From assembly GCA_963920635.1 (NCBI GenBank), contig OY987301.1, forward strand, positions 20,502,501 through 20,566,500: 64,000 bases of DNA. Reading direction: 5' to 3'. Positions 12,259 through 23,100 of the stretch are shown piece after piece. The translations under genes were made by a program, and so were the position numbers. Origin of the DNA: Pseudeuparius sepicola (Eukaryota; Arthropoda; Insecta; Coleoptera; Anthribidae). The notes beneath the pieces were generated by a model. That model saw nothing but the letters and a program-made list of their open reading frames with translations. It was not told where the DNA came from and did no database searches. Within the stretch, counting starts at the first letter, position 1, and every line of letters starts with the position of its first letter.

Positions 12259-12297
12259 AAATAAAAATATTATTTGTTTGTATGTTGTTTTTTTAAA

Positions 12298-12308
12298 CCT
12301 ATATAAGA
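12298..12308 (+). promoter_or_regulatory. TATA box of the PLA2-like gene
   Basis: CCTATATAAGA lies about 35 bp before ATG 12340, just inside the left TIR boundary. Confidence 0.65.
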
Positions 12309-12339
12309 GGGAGTGATTGAATAAACTTGAGTCAATCTA

Positions 12340-13107
12340 ATGCTGCTTGTCAAAGGGAGCGGGTTGGTAAACACATTAATTGACAAATTACCGGTTGAGT
12401 TACATCTTCCTGGTTACCAGTATTGTGGTCCCGGTACAAAGTTAGAAAAACGTCTTTCTAGAGGTGATTCTGGTATAAATAAAGTTGATTCAGCCTGTAG
12501 AATTCATGATATTGCTTACAGTAAAAGCAAATCTCTAGAAGAACGACACAAGGCTGATTGGGAACTAGAAAATCGTGCTTGGGACAGAGTCAAATCGAGA
12601 GACGCTAAATTTGGTGAAAAGACAGCCGCTTGGCTTATTACGACTGCAATGAAGGTTAAAAGGAAATTGGGCATGGGTATGAAACGTCCATTTTCATTTA
12701 GAAGAGACATTGTAAAGAAGGTTGAAAAAGCCCTAAAAAAATCCTATACTACCAATGAGTTGAATGATCTAAAAAAATTAAAAAAATCGTCTTTAGCGGC
12801 AGTGAGGGCTGCACGAGTTCAAATTAAAAAAATTGGTGGAAAAGGTAAATTAAAAATACCTAGAATTATTCCCTTCGAAGAAAAGAAAGGAGGTTTTCTT
12901 CCGCTTTTGCCTATACTAGCTGGTCTGAGTGCCCTTGGATCAATAGCCGGAGGTGCTAGCAGTATAGCTAAAACTATAATTGACGTAAATAATACAAAAA
13001 AGCTGATGGGGAATGGAAAGCAAGCTACGAAGATCATCGGTTCTGGACTCTATTTGCGGAAAAGTAGGCGTGGTTTCGGTCTTTTTTTAAAGAAACAAAA
13101 AAACTAA
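12340..13107 (+). CDS. Phospholipase A2-like minor virion protein (VP1u-type), 255 aa
   Basis: The N-terminus has the parvovirus-type PLA2 signature: calcium loop YCGPG at residues 28-32 and the catalytic His-Asp dyad at 56-57 within CRIHDIAY. In virions, such domains modify endosomal membranes during entry, which is family knowledge. A basic Lys/Arg middle (about 100-180) follows. Next comes a hydrophobic Leu/Ala/Gly segment (about 187-215) that could insert in membrane or bind capsid, and a Gly-Leu-Tyr-Leu / Gly-Leu-Phe-Leu tail. The key residues are intact. The TATA box at 12298 supports ATG 12340. The stop and the protease start share TAATG. It fits a minor capsid protein made with the virion genes. 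The domain call is firm; the role in this element is inference. Confidence 0.85.
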   Translation: MLLVKGSGLVNTLIDKLPVELHLPGYQYCGPGTKLEKRLSRGDSGINKVDSACRIHDIAYSKSKSLEERHKADWELENRAWDRVKSRDAKFGEKTAAWLITTAMKVKRKLGMGMKRPFSFRRDIVKKVEKALKKSYTTNELNDLKKLKKSSLAAVRAARVQIKKIGGKGKLKIPRIIPFEEKKGGFLPLLPILAGLSALGSIAGGASSIAKTIIDVNNTKKLMGNGKQATKIIGSGLYLRKSRRGFGLFLKKQKN

Positions 13108-13466
13108 TGAAGCCACCCAACAGACCTTTATCCAACCTAGATTTAATTAGGTTTGCCCACGGAATTCCTTATTTTAGAGGTGTGTATATGAGAGATACAC
13201 TACCTAAAAAACCGAGAAAAAATGAGTCGGCCATTTTAAATTTGGATGTGCAGAAAAATTCCGGATCTCATTGGGTGGCGTATCTCAAAAGAGGGAAAAG
13301 GTGTCAATATTTTGACAGCTTTGGCAATTTGAAACCCCCAAAGGAACTGATTCGATATTTAGGGAGTGATATAGAAGTATTTTATAACAATAATTCTTAT
13401 CAAAACTATAACGAAACAAACTGTGGAAATTTGTGTTTAAATTTCTTAAAAAATGAGAACCTGTAA
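13107..13466 (+). CDS. Adenain-like cysteine protease (capsid maturation), 119 aa
   Basis: Matches the compact Polinton/adenovirus maturation protease (Ulp1-like C5/C48 clan). Catalytic His55 lies in GSHWVAY, acidic Asp70 in YFDSFG, and nucleophile Cys106 in NCGNLC, in the expected order and spacing. It is expected to cleave capsid precursors during assembly. Its ATG overlaps the upstream stop (TAATG), so it is probably translated from the same mRNA. It is short compared with adenain of about 200 residues, but typical of Polintons. It appears complete, with a following AATAAA near 13480. Confidence 0.88.
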   Translation: MKPPNRPLSNLDLIRFAHGIPYFRGVYMRDTLPKKPRKNESAILNLDVQKNSGSHWVAYLKRGKRCQYFDSFGNLKPPKELIRYLGSDIEVFYNNNSYQNYNETNCGNLCLNFLKNENL

Positions 13467-13683
13467 TGTTTCTGTAGAAATAAAAATCTGAAAATATGAA
13501 GTGTGATTTTTCTTTTCCCATCCCCAAAAACGAGAGAAATGTATCTATTGTATATTATACTAAATAAACTAAAATATATTCATAATACACTTAATGCTAA
13601 GAAAACTAAATTTTAAAATAAAATATAAACATTTCAAATTAAAAGAATACACTTACATCTAAAATATGTACATTATATAATTA
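13467..13683. other. Gap between convergent genes
   Basis: AT-rich and without open frames. Contains poly(A)-type signals for the rightward protease transcript (AATAAAA near 13481) and may carry the 3' end of the opposing spliced gene. Confidence 0.5.
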
Positions 13684-16378
13684 TTATGCGAGTTTTCTTT
13701 TTATGTTCTCCATCTCCATAGCCTCTTTCTTATAGGTTTCGTTTTTTTTCTTTTCTCGTTGATAGCTCTCTCTTGTTGCTACCAGTTTTTTTTCCCAGAC
13801 TGATATTTCTTTTCTTAATCGTCTCATCTCCCGCTCTGAATTTCTCACATCCTCTTTCACGCTTGAAATTCGTCCATCCACCAGGGCGTTCATCTCTCCA
13901 ATTAATTCTCTAAGACTGCTACGAACATCATCCTTCGTAGAAGTGGGCTTAGATCCTAGGACATTTAATAAATTTAAATTTTTTCCGCCCCCTGGTCTTT
14001 TCGCTGATTCATGTTTCATTGTTTGTGATACCACTCTTGAGCTGGAAGGACGTGGTGACGCTGACGATACGTCTAACTGTAAGAAGGAAACAAATTGAAG
14101 AACAGTGATTCGTTGTTGTAGAACTAACTTACAGAATCGCTTTTGGAGTGTACTGAGACTTGTGCTTGCAGCGTCGGCTCAGCTCTCACCAGGGGCATCG
14201 GGACATATGGCTCAAACAATCTTTCGATATCTGTTAGCTATAAAAGCAAGGGGAATATTATTTATACAATATTATTTATTAGCACAAACTTACAGGAGTC
14301 ATTATTGTGGAAACAGCTTCTTCAATTTCAGCGTCAGTTGGCTGAAATTAAAAAATAATTTATAATACTATATTTTTAACCAATCTAGTATATTTTAAAA
14401 AGTTCAAATTTTATACAACAGAGTCGGCTCTAGACGTACAGTGACAGTCAAAAAGTTGGAACCATGTTAGTTGAGTTCTAAAGTCAAATATGGCACACAA
14501 AAAAATTATTAGTTTTATACAGGGACCGGCACAAAGTTGCAAAAATTTAATATTTTTAAACTCTGATTTAGATTAATTTAAATTTGTTATCCGGTGATAA
14601 GTTACATTTGCAGTATTTTGTAATGCACAAGATGGTTGAAAAAATACAAAAAGTTTCTTTTTTTGACTATGTGGTTATGACTTTAAATCTGACATCAGCC
14701 TTTGATTCCAAACAACTTTTGTAAGTAACTTTTGACTGTATTTTAAAAAATAAGGGTACTCTTATTTTGACATATTGAATCTACCTCGTATCCGAAGAAA
14801 TATTTAAATTTTGATGTGGACGTTTTGAGTTTGAAATGTTGCCTCAACTTTTATCGAGAATAAAATTTTCTCAGAAATTAATAATAAAAAAGTTTTCCAA
14901 CTTTCTGCCGACCACTATATATTTTTTAAAAAAATTATCATTGTCAGAATTTTTGTCTGCACATAGGGGTAAAATTTCAACATTTTCAAATAACTTTTTT
15001 CGATAAAATCACAAAGCGTGTTTTGATCATTATTTAATTAAATGTCGTTTTGACAGGTATGTTAACATCACAACGTTTAATGATTTCAAATCTTTTTGAA
15101 GCGGAGATGATCACCCCAGAGTAGTTTCATCTTAGCCCAAAAAATAAAAAACAATCCCATATGAATCCAGCTTTTGTCGGACACATATAATATTTTGGGT
15201 GAGATCTTCCCACGGATCGCAAGCACAACAGTGAACAAAAAAATGTGTCTAGACATATACTCATGGGGGTCCCACGGTCTGAGAATGTTTTCCTGTCTTA
15301 ATTTGAGGTCTCAATTTTAAAATCTCCCCTTTATTGAACACACATGTGCATAAGTGGTTTACATGAGACCATATTCCAGAGAGATATAGATTTACATCTT
15401 TTAAAGTCTGAGAATTTTAATAGGAATATGTAGTATGGATATACAGGGGGATTCAGAAATTACATCACCTTGAGAGATTCTTTTTAAATAAACTTTGTTT
15501 TTTACATGTTAAAATTATTGATTTTTTAATTCTAAAAACTACAAAAGATATTGATAACAAATTTTGGTATGATACATCGAGTAAAGCAACAGTGTGAGAG
15601 TAATAGATTCAGTTTTAAAATATAAATAATAATAATTCTCTCCCTCGCAATGCTTCAAACTAGAAGTATGGCAGAAGCGCTTGTGCGGAAACAATTACTA
15701 TTATTTTGTCTTCGTTATCATTTGCGACTTTTTTCCCGATAGAACTAGGATAGCATTCGCTCAAGTACTACTGAAAACTCTAGAAAACCGTAGTAATTCC
15801 AGAACTACACCTGTTAATTTTTTAAGTAAACGGAAATGGTTCTCAATCATTCAAATTTGCAAAGTAACTCTCTGTAAATATATTTTTCCTAAAACAAAAA
15901 GCTAAGACCTTAAAACTAAAATCTCATCAAAGAGTATGAGCCCCATGTCAAACAGAATCGTTTTCTAAGTTTGTTAAAATTAATTTAACACTCTTTATAA
16001 AAAAACAAACCGATATATTTTATTAAAACTATTCACTTCATCTGACAAGTAAAACAGTTCAGGTCGATACAGCTTGTTTTAGTAATAATTTAGTGATAAC
16101 ATTAAAACTATCACATTGTCAGAAAAATAATTCCTGTTTCTAAAAATAATGGAAAAACGATGGTTTTCGCGGAGTTTGTAAGACTCTGTAAATAAGATCT
16201 AGTGTTTGTAATAAAAGTTATTATGTAATTTTTATAGAAAGTATGAAGGTACTGTAATAAATTGCAAAGGCGATACAAAAGTTAAATTCAATAGTTTCAA
16301 TTTATTAAAAATAAGAAAGTTTTGTAAAAAAATTCTACTTACAGCAGTCAGGTGTAGACTTGACGTGTTAGTTTTCAT
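13684..16378 (-). CDS. Spliced coiled-coil accessory gene, four coding exons, about 193 aa
   Basis: Four exons can be read on the minus strand, all in phase 0: exon 1 16343-16378 (ATG, 12 codons), exon 2 14294-14341 (48 nt), exon 3 14133-14237 (105 nt) and exon 4 13684-14076 (stop at 13684). Every donor is GTAAG. Acceptors are TTTAATTTCAG, CTTTTATAG and CTTCTTACAG. Exon 4 encodes a Pro/Ser/Arg region, a Gly/Lys/Asn stretch, then about 75 residues of Lys/Glu/Arg-rich heptads ending in a basic tail, a strong coiled coil. Exons 2-3 are acidic and proline-containing. I do not recognise the family. Polinton genes are usually intronless, so this may be a captured cellular gene. Intron 1 (2 kb) has a miniature transposon. 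The TATA box near 16447 drives it divergently from the gene at 16823. Exons 2-4 are well supported; exon 1 is less certain. Confidence 0.65.
14439..14917. mobile_element. Tc1/mariner-type miniature element in intron 1
   Basis: The left end after TA is CAGTGACAGTCAAAAAGTTGG. The right end is CCAACTTTCTGCCGACCACT, followed by TA. The ends are imperfect inverted repeats. A related end occurs at about 41965-41995 (CCAACTTTCTGCCGGTCACTG). No transposase. It lies between exons 1 and 2 of the spliced gene, where it should be tolerated. Confidence 0.65.
14918..16342. other. Intronic non-coding sequence with dispersed repeats
   Basis: Part of intron 1 of the spliced gene. A segment at about 15585-15790 resembles 19220-19340 (ATTCTC-CCTC and a CTAGGATAGCAT-CGCTCAAGTA block), so a repeat family is present in both non-coding gaps of the Polinton. 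No gene. Confidence 0.5.
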
Positions 16379-16443
16379 GCTGAAGCACAGAACACAAAAC
16401 TGATCAAACTGTAGGTTCAAATTGATAATCAAATGACGATCCC

Positions 16444-16455
16444 TGTATATATGCA
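16444..16455 (-). promoter_or_regulatory. TATA box of the spliced gene
   Basis: Minus strand reads TGCATATATACA. A TCAATTTG initiator-like site follows about 25-30 bp downstream, then ATG 16378. With the TATA box near 16756 on the other strand this forms a divergent promoter region of about 400 bp. Confidence 0.5.
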
Positions 16456-16754
16456 TAACCCTTTCCACTGCATCGAGCTACCATTAACCTGCAATGAGAC
16501 CATCTGCGTTGCCAAATCAACAGTCTGTTTGTCTTAGATATTCCCCAACTAGTCTCCCACCACGATTTTTCTGAACCAGTCAAAGAGTCAAATTTAAAGA
16601 AATAAAGTTAAGGGTGAGATCCCCTTCGTAACTGCATCCAATAAACATCCAGCATCTGCCGACGCAGACCAAGATATCTAAGCGCAACGTTGCCAGATCA
16701 ACGACGTTTTTTAAATGTTAGGGATGGTGCTCCCACTATATCATACTGGATCAA

Positions 16755-16764
16755 GAATATAAAA
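16755..16764 (+). promoter_or_regulatory. TATA box of the nuclease-like gene
   Basis: GAATATAAAAG lies about 65 bp before ATG 16823, with an initiator-like TCACTGTTAG about 30 bp downstream. Confidence 0.6.
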
Positions 16765-16822
16765 GCGGGATCCGGACGCTTTCACTGTTAGTTCCAAATT
16801 AAAATTTCATATTTTCTTTGAC

Positions 16823-17350
16823 ATGTCGGGTATACGATACATTATTGACGCTGACGGGTTTCAAGTGAACGGAAAGTTTCTTACCAAGGAGTTGGCTATC
16901 TACGATTTAAAATCGCGCCAAGTCAGTTCTCGCTACTTCCGTGTGGGGTCATATAACTCACTCTCCTCTAAGGACGCCTGCAGTGCTCGTTGGGTTACGA
17001 AACATTTGCATGGCTTAAGATTCTCCGACTGTGACACTGATGAACCTCAGGAAAACGTGATAGCAGTACTGAGAATCCTTGGTGAATCTGCTGGTAAGAA
17101 TCTAATCAGCTATAAGGGCGGGCAGATCGAAAAGAATCTTCTGCAAGCAGCAGGGTACGGGCATCTAGGCTACAATATAGAACTTCTGGGCTGCCCCAAA
17201 TTTGACGTTCTGGTTCAACAACAAAAGAAGTTCTACGAAAGTGTGAAAGTGAACCAATGCGAAAGACACGTCGTAAGTTGTGGAAAACCAGTTCATTGCC
17301 CGCGAGTGGAGATAATGTTCTTCGCTGAATTTGTGCGACGTACAATATAA
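16823..17350 (+). CDS. Probable RNase H-fold (DEDD exonuclease-like) protein, 175 aa
   Basis: The N-terminus has Asp-x-Asp-Gly-Phe (DADGF, residues 9-13) followed by an ELAIYD strand at about 23-28. This resembles the first acidic motif and strand 2 of DnaQ-like exonucleases. Mid-protein YKGGQIEKNLL (about 97-107) and ELLGCPKFDVL (120-130) resemble the 'KG-x-KE-x-x-L' and 'D-L-x-x-x-CPK' blocks of a family seen in insect genomes. A C-terminal Cys/His-containing tail ends with HCPRVE. The second acidic exonuclease motif is weak, so activity is doubtful. It could process DNA ends, or be a derived nucleic-acid-binding protein. It is intact, has its own TATA box, and is divergent from the spliced gene. 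Family assignment is inference. Confidence 0.5.
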   Translation: MSGIRYIIDADGFQVNGKFLTKELAIYDLKSRQVSSRYFRVGSYNSLSSKDACSARWVTKHLHGLRFSDCDTDEPQENVIAVLRILGESAGKNLISYKGGQIEKNLLQAAGYGHLGYNIELLGCPKFDVLVQQQKKFYESVKVNQCERHVVSCGKPVHCPRVEIMFFAEFVRRTI

Positions 17351-17570
17351 AAATATGTGTTCTACAACCTGTAAATATTATTTTTAGTATTTATTTATAT
17401 ATTTTATATTTTTTGTATATTTTGTATATTATTGTATATATTTATATATTTTATATTTTGTATAATAAAATTGAAAAACTAATTTGCTAAAAAGAAAACA
17501 TACAAAGTGGGTATTAGTCAACTTTCAAACTTTACTGTGGGGATTGCTAGAAAACATAAAATAGTGTTCT
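17351..17570. terminator. 3' region of nuclease-like gene
   Basis: Very AT-rich TATA/TTTTATAT repeats followed by AATAAAA at about 17464, a likely polyadenylation signal. No gene. Confidence 0.45.
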
Positions 17571-17959
17571 AGTGGCGGTGTTTGAGTACCTTGAGTCATA
17601 AGCAAAAAGTAAAAAGTTCCCCCTCTCCTCAAAGATAATATGAACATTAGGAGACATTCGAAAATTGTAAACTTCTGCCATAACGATGAATCAGTTTTTA
17701 TAAAAAAATGTTCATATTCCAAACAATATAAAAAACAACTCCAAATCACAAAAAATAAGTAAACTTAAAATTAACTAAGTATCTAATACATTAAATGAAT
17801 CACTCCTTTTATTATTTATAAAAAACATAAAATATTCCATAGCAACAAAATAAAAAACCCCAATATCACAAAAGATACTTAAACTTAAAATAAAACTATC
17901 TAAGTAATAAAATTCTCAATTCAGATAATATTTTTCTTATGCATAGCTCCGCCACTGAT
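17571..17959. mobile_element. Probable hAT miniature element inside the Polinton
   Basis: The left end is AGTGGCGGTG and the right end is CTCCGCCACTG, inverted and hAT-like. The interior has two diverged copies of a block of about 120 bp (ACATAAAATATTCC... / AAACTTAAAAT...CTAAGTA). I cannot find a clear 8-bp duplication, so the boundaries are approximate. Confidence 0.5.
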
Positions 17960-18290
17960 TCTATATATATATAGACAACTAACCGCTAGGGAAGTGAAAC
18001 GCAAAGGATCGATGACAACATCCAGTCGTGTGACGGTGTCGCTAGAACCCTTTAATTAGTAGGTACTGAAACTAAGAGACGCTTTATCGCAATCCTAAGC
18101 GTCGATCGATAACCTACGTAGCGACGTGGGAGTACTGAAAATATCCGCTAGAGTACTCTGCTAGTACCGAAACGCTACGAAGCGGAGAATTATGGTAAAT
18201 ACGAGGGTGTGTAGACATAATGTAATGAAATTACAGATCAGAAAATCGTTAGAAATAGATACCTACAAATTAGCATCGAGATACTCCAGA

Positions 18291-19240
18291 TAACCAATGT
18301 TTGACAGAAATACAGGTGATGTTATGTAGTTCCAGCTCTATATAATTCCCTTTCTATAGATATTAAAAATACTGCTAATATTGTATACAGGGTGATCATT
18401 TGAGCAACATATGGGATTTTTTTATTTATTGCACAACGAAAATACAAATATTCCCGGAAGTTGCTGCATGTTTGATAATCATATTAGGCGCACTTAGAAT
18501 GGACGCAAGTCAAACAGCATACAGGGTAGGTCAAAAAATATAAAAATTGTGCAGGAGTAAAGTATCGTTATTTCAGAAAATTCATCAAAATGTTGTCTAG
18601 AATTAAAAGTTATGCCTAAATACCAAAACATAACCTCCTAATAATAATATATCAAATTTCGCATAACTTTGTTCAAATTCAAGCATATTTGTAAAATTAG
18701 ATTTTTTAGGGAATCACAAACTTCATGTTTGTTGCAAGGATATAATAATAATAATAGTAATAATGATAATGATAATAATAATAACCAATGTTTAACAGAA
18801 ATACAGGTGGCGTTATATAGTTCCGGCTCTATATAATTCCCTTGCTATAGATATTAAAAATACTGCTAATATTGTATACAGTGTGATCATTTGAGCAACA
18901 TATGTGATTTTTTTTTTTTATTAATTGTACAACGAAAATACAAATATTCCCGGAAGTTGATGCATGTTTGATAATCATATTAGACGCACTTAGAATGGAC
19001 GCAAGTCAAACAGCATACAGGGTAGGTCAAAAAATATAAAAAGTATCATTATTTCAGAAAATGTTATTAAGGAAAGTTGTCTAGAATTAAAAGTTATGCC
19101 TAAGTACCAAAACATAACCTCCTAATAATATATCAATTTCGCATAACTTTGTTCAAATTCAAACATATTTGTAAAATTAGATTTTTTAGGGAATCACAAA
19201 CTTCATGTTTGTTGCAACGATATAATAATAATAATAATTC
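18291..19240. repeat. Direct duplication, two units of about 480 bp
   Basis: Units at about 18291-18770 and 18782-19240 are highly similar (each starts ATAACCAATGTTT-ACAGAAATACAGGTG and includes CAGCATACAGGGTAGGTCAAA). They are separated by a (TAA)n-like run. A partial inverted copy lies at about 19545-19770. Probably a nested repeat element in the gap before PolB. No coding content. Confidence 0.75.
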
Positions 19241-20040
19241 TCACCCTCACAATACTAGGAGTATGCCCAGAAGCAACCACGTGCGGCTAGGGTTGACTTT
19301 TCGCGAAATAACTAGGATAGCATCCGCTCAAGTATGGAAAACGACTCCACTGAAGCTACTTAAACAAAACTTTAAAATTTCGCAAAAATTCTTATGAACA
19401 TGGTAAAACATTAGTAAGTAATAATGTGTATATTAAAAACTCTCATTTACGATGCAAAATTTTTATTTTAAATGTTTATTAAGAAACTGAAAATTCATCA
19501 ACGAAAAAAAAATTTTTTTTTTCCTAGGAAGTTGAAATTTCTTTCCTTAGGCAGTTATGTTTTGGTATTTAGATATAGCTTTTAATTCTAAACAACTTTT
19601 CTTAATAACCTTTTGTCTTTTTATATTTTTTGACCTACCCTGTATGCTGTTTAACTTACAATTATTCTAAGTGCATCTAATATGTTACTGAACATGCATC
19701 AACTTTAGGCAATGTCTATATTTTGATTAAGTTCTATATTTTGCTTAAATGATCACACTGTATATTTCAGACTGGGTTAAGGCAGTCCATGACTGAGGAC
19801 TTAATAAAGTCGATATTTATTTTGGAAAATAAAGTTGTCAGTCTATTTTTTGCCTTTGCTTTTTAACACAATCTGTTGCTTGAATTCAATATTGCTGTAA
19901 TATCCTTTTGTTAGTGTCACACATTGTCTAAAAAGAATATTTATAAACAAGGCTAGTGGGAGTCTCAAATTCTAGAAGATTGTGTTGACATCCCCACCAC
20001 TTCTCTTTTGAAGTTGACAGATTGGTCATGATTCTGCTTA
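19241..20040. other. Gap before PolB; inverted repeat remnant
   Basis: Holds the inverted remnant of the 480-bp repeat (19545-19770) and the segment resembling 15585-15790. Otherwise nothing is recognised until the PolB promoter. Confidence 0.5.
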
Positions 20041-20051
20041 CACTATATAGG
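20041..20051 (+). promoter_or_regulatory. TATA box of PolB
   Basis: CACTATATAGG lies 52 bp before ATG 20101. Confidence 0.6.
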
Positions 20052-20100
20052 TTGTGATACCGCGGCATCTTGACACATTGCTTTAGTGCTTCGCTGCAAG

Positions 20101-23100
20101 ATGTTTGTAGAAGGTGAAATATCTACAGTGAGTGATAAAACTGTAAAATCTTGTGAGAAAGCCTTTAATTCGCTTAATGGACATGGCAGAGCTATACATC
20201 CTCAAGTATTGCAACGTTGGAAAAAACATTTGAAATTGTCAATATGGCAGCATTGCTCCGCACTACGATGTAATTTCAATCATGGTACTTTAACAAAGCT
20301 GTATGCCAACCTACAACATCTGAAAAGACTACAATTATATTTCAAAACATTAGACAAATGTGGTGGTGGAAAACGTTCCAATAAAAGTACCCGAGTCAAA
20401 TGGATTGATATTCAAACGGCGTTCCAAAATCGAATTCGCACAGGTTCCATAGTAAACTTGAGTCACGTATATATGTGGCAGTTCTTTGATGACGCATTTA
20501 TTCTCTTTAAATATCGTATAACTAGAATATTAAAGTCTTTTCACATCGTTAAGATAAATGCCGTATTTAATGGGGAATTTACTAAAATATCTGAAGGTGG
20601 TACTGTAAGCGAAATTAAATATTTCAACACAAAAAATTCTACAATTGACCAGGGGTTTAATTTAAAGCAGTGGTTTAAAGATAGTATTGTGGATGAGATT
20701 ATAAAAAAGGTTGAAGATTATCATCAGCACGGCTCCGGGTGGAGATTGCGTAAAATTTTAAGCCTAAACGTCAACGTGAATAAATTTGAAGTGGGAAATG
20801 GTGGTGGATCCTATTTGCCTCTACCGATTGAAATTTCGATAAAAAAAGCCTGTGTTAATGTAAAAAATAATGATGAAGCTTGCTTTTTTTGGAGCGTTGT
20901 TTCTGCGCTCCATCCGGTAAACTATAAAAATCATGCCGATCGAGCTAATTCATACCCACACTATACTCGGATATTAAAATTAGATGGAATAAATTTATTA
21001 ATGACACTACCTCAAATATCAAAATTCGAGAAACTCAATGACATTTCTGTCAATGTGTACATTTTGGAGTTGGTAAATGAGTCTCCACGCCAATTTATCA
21101 CTTCACCAGCTCGACTAACTAAAAATAAAATGGATAGACATGTCAATCTACTTCTAATTCAAAACCAATATTTTTTGAAAACTAGCGACTTTGAAGTTCC
21201 ACCTGCGGATGATTCGAACGTCAATATAAAATATCATTATTGTTGGATTAAAGATTTATCTAGACTGATTTCGAAACAGTCAAGCAAACATAATGGACGA
21301 AAATATATATGTGAAAGATGTTTAAATTACTTTAGATCTCAAGCTAAATTAGAGGAGCATACAGTTTATTGCGAGCAAATAAATAATTGTAAAATCGAGT
21401 TTCCGAAGGAGAAATATATCGAATTTAAAAATTTTGTTCATAAAGAACGCACCCCCTTCGTTTTGTATGCAGATTTTGAAGCAATGCTAAAACCCTACGG
21501 AGATTCTGATACCATGCTAAAAACTGATAAATATCAAAGACATGAAGCATTCAGTGCTGGTTATTATTTTAAGTGCTCCTTTGACAACTCGCTCTCTTTC
21601 TACAAAGGCTATCGTGGAGATGATTGTATGATATGGTTTGCTAACCAAATTGAAGAAATTGCTAATTTTGTATCATCCAAATTGAATCATGTTGAACCTA
21701 TGGATGAAGCTATAAGCCTTAAAGATGCCACTGCTTATTGTCATATTTGTGAGAAAAAATTCAATGCCAATGATACCATTGTCCGCGATCACTGCCACCT
21801 GACTTCTGTATTTCGCGGTTATGCGCACCAAACATGCAATTTAAACTATAAGAACTCGTTCGTAGTTCCCGTAATTTTTCACAACCTTAGTGGATATGAC
21901 AGTCACTTTATAATACGAGAACTTGCCAAACGGAATCATGTTACACTACTTCCTGTAAATAATGAAAACTATATTAGCTTTACAATATTCGACAATGAAA
22001 CAAATATTAAATTTCGGTTCATTGATTCTTTCAAGTTCTTGGCCTTCTCTCTAGACAAACTCGCATCATCTATAAATACTTTCGAAAATACTAGAAATGA
22101 ATTTCCTTCTGAAAATTTTGAGTTGTTAACTAGGAAAGGTGTTTTTTGTTATGATTACATCGATTCGCTGGAAAAATTAGAGGAAACCTCATTACCACCT
22201 ATCCAAAATTTCTATAACAAATTAAATGATTATAATATTGACGAAAAGGATTACAAGCATGCTGAATTAGTTTGGAACAGTTTTGGAATTAAGACTTTGG
22301 GCGGGTATTGTGATCTATATATGAAAAGTGACGTGCTTTTGTTGAGTGATATATTCGAGCATTTTAGAACCACTTGTCTTCGAAATTATGGCTTAGATCC
22401 GGCCTGGTACTATACTTTACCTGGATACAGCTGGGATTGCATGCTTAAATATACGAAATGTAAATTAGAAACCTTCCAAGACAGCGATATCTTAATGTTT
22501 TTCGAGAGAGCAGTTCGAGGTGGTGTAAGCCAAGTAAGCCACCGCTTTTCTCAGGCTAACAACAAATATATGGAAAATTATGATGTTAATATGCCATCAA
22601 AATATATTCTTTATGCTGATGTTAACAACCTTTATGGTTGGGCGATGTGTGAACCTCTTCCTTACGGAGGATTTGAGTGGGTGTCTGATATCGATGTCAC
22701 AAAGATTGCTGACGATGCTGATGACGGATATATTTTAGAAGTTGATTTGTCCTATCCTGATAATCTTCATAACCTTCATAAAGACCTTCCGTTCGCACCT
22801 GAACACTGCAAACCTCCAGGTTCCAAAATAAAAAAGCTCATGACCACTCTCTATGATAAGAACAATTATGTGATTCATTATAGAGCGCTTAAGCAAGCTT
22901 TGCAACATGGTTTAATATTAAAAAAAATTCATAAAGTTTTGAAATTTAAACAGTCTGCCTGGTTAGCTCCCTATATACAACTCAATACTCATTTAAGAAC
23001 TGTGACAACATTAGATTTTGAAAAAAATATAATGAAACTAATGAATAATGCAATATACGGCAAAACAATGCAAAATGTTAGAAAGCACAGAATCGTGAAA

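Larger units (their letters stand above)
11717..12281 (+). repeat. Polinton left terminal inverted repeat (565 bp)
   Basis: Pairs with 31140-31646 (507 bp). By eye the outer 315 bp (11717-12031) are identical to the right copy. Seven substitutions follow within the TIR gene, and then a replaced block: about 76 bp here against about 18 bp on the right. Identity resumes over the last 45 bp. The block present only here encodes a 33-residue peptide. Confidence 0.93.

Noticed and set aside
20086..20100. Five-codon extension of PolB
   Set aside because: It would require a GTG start; ATG 20101 is the first usable codon after the TATA box.
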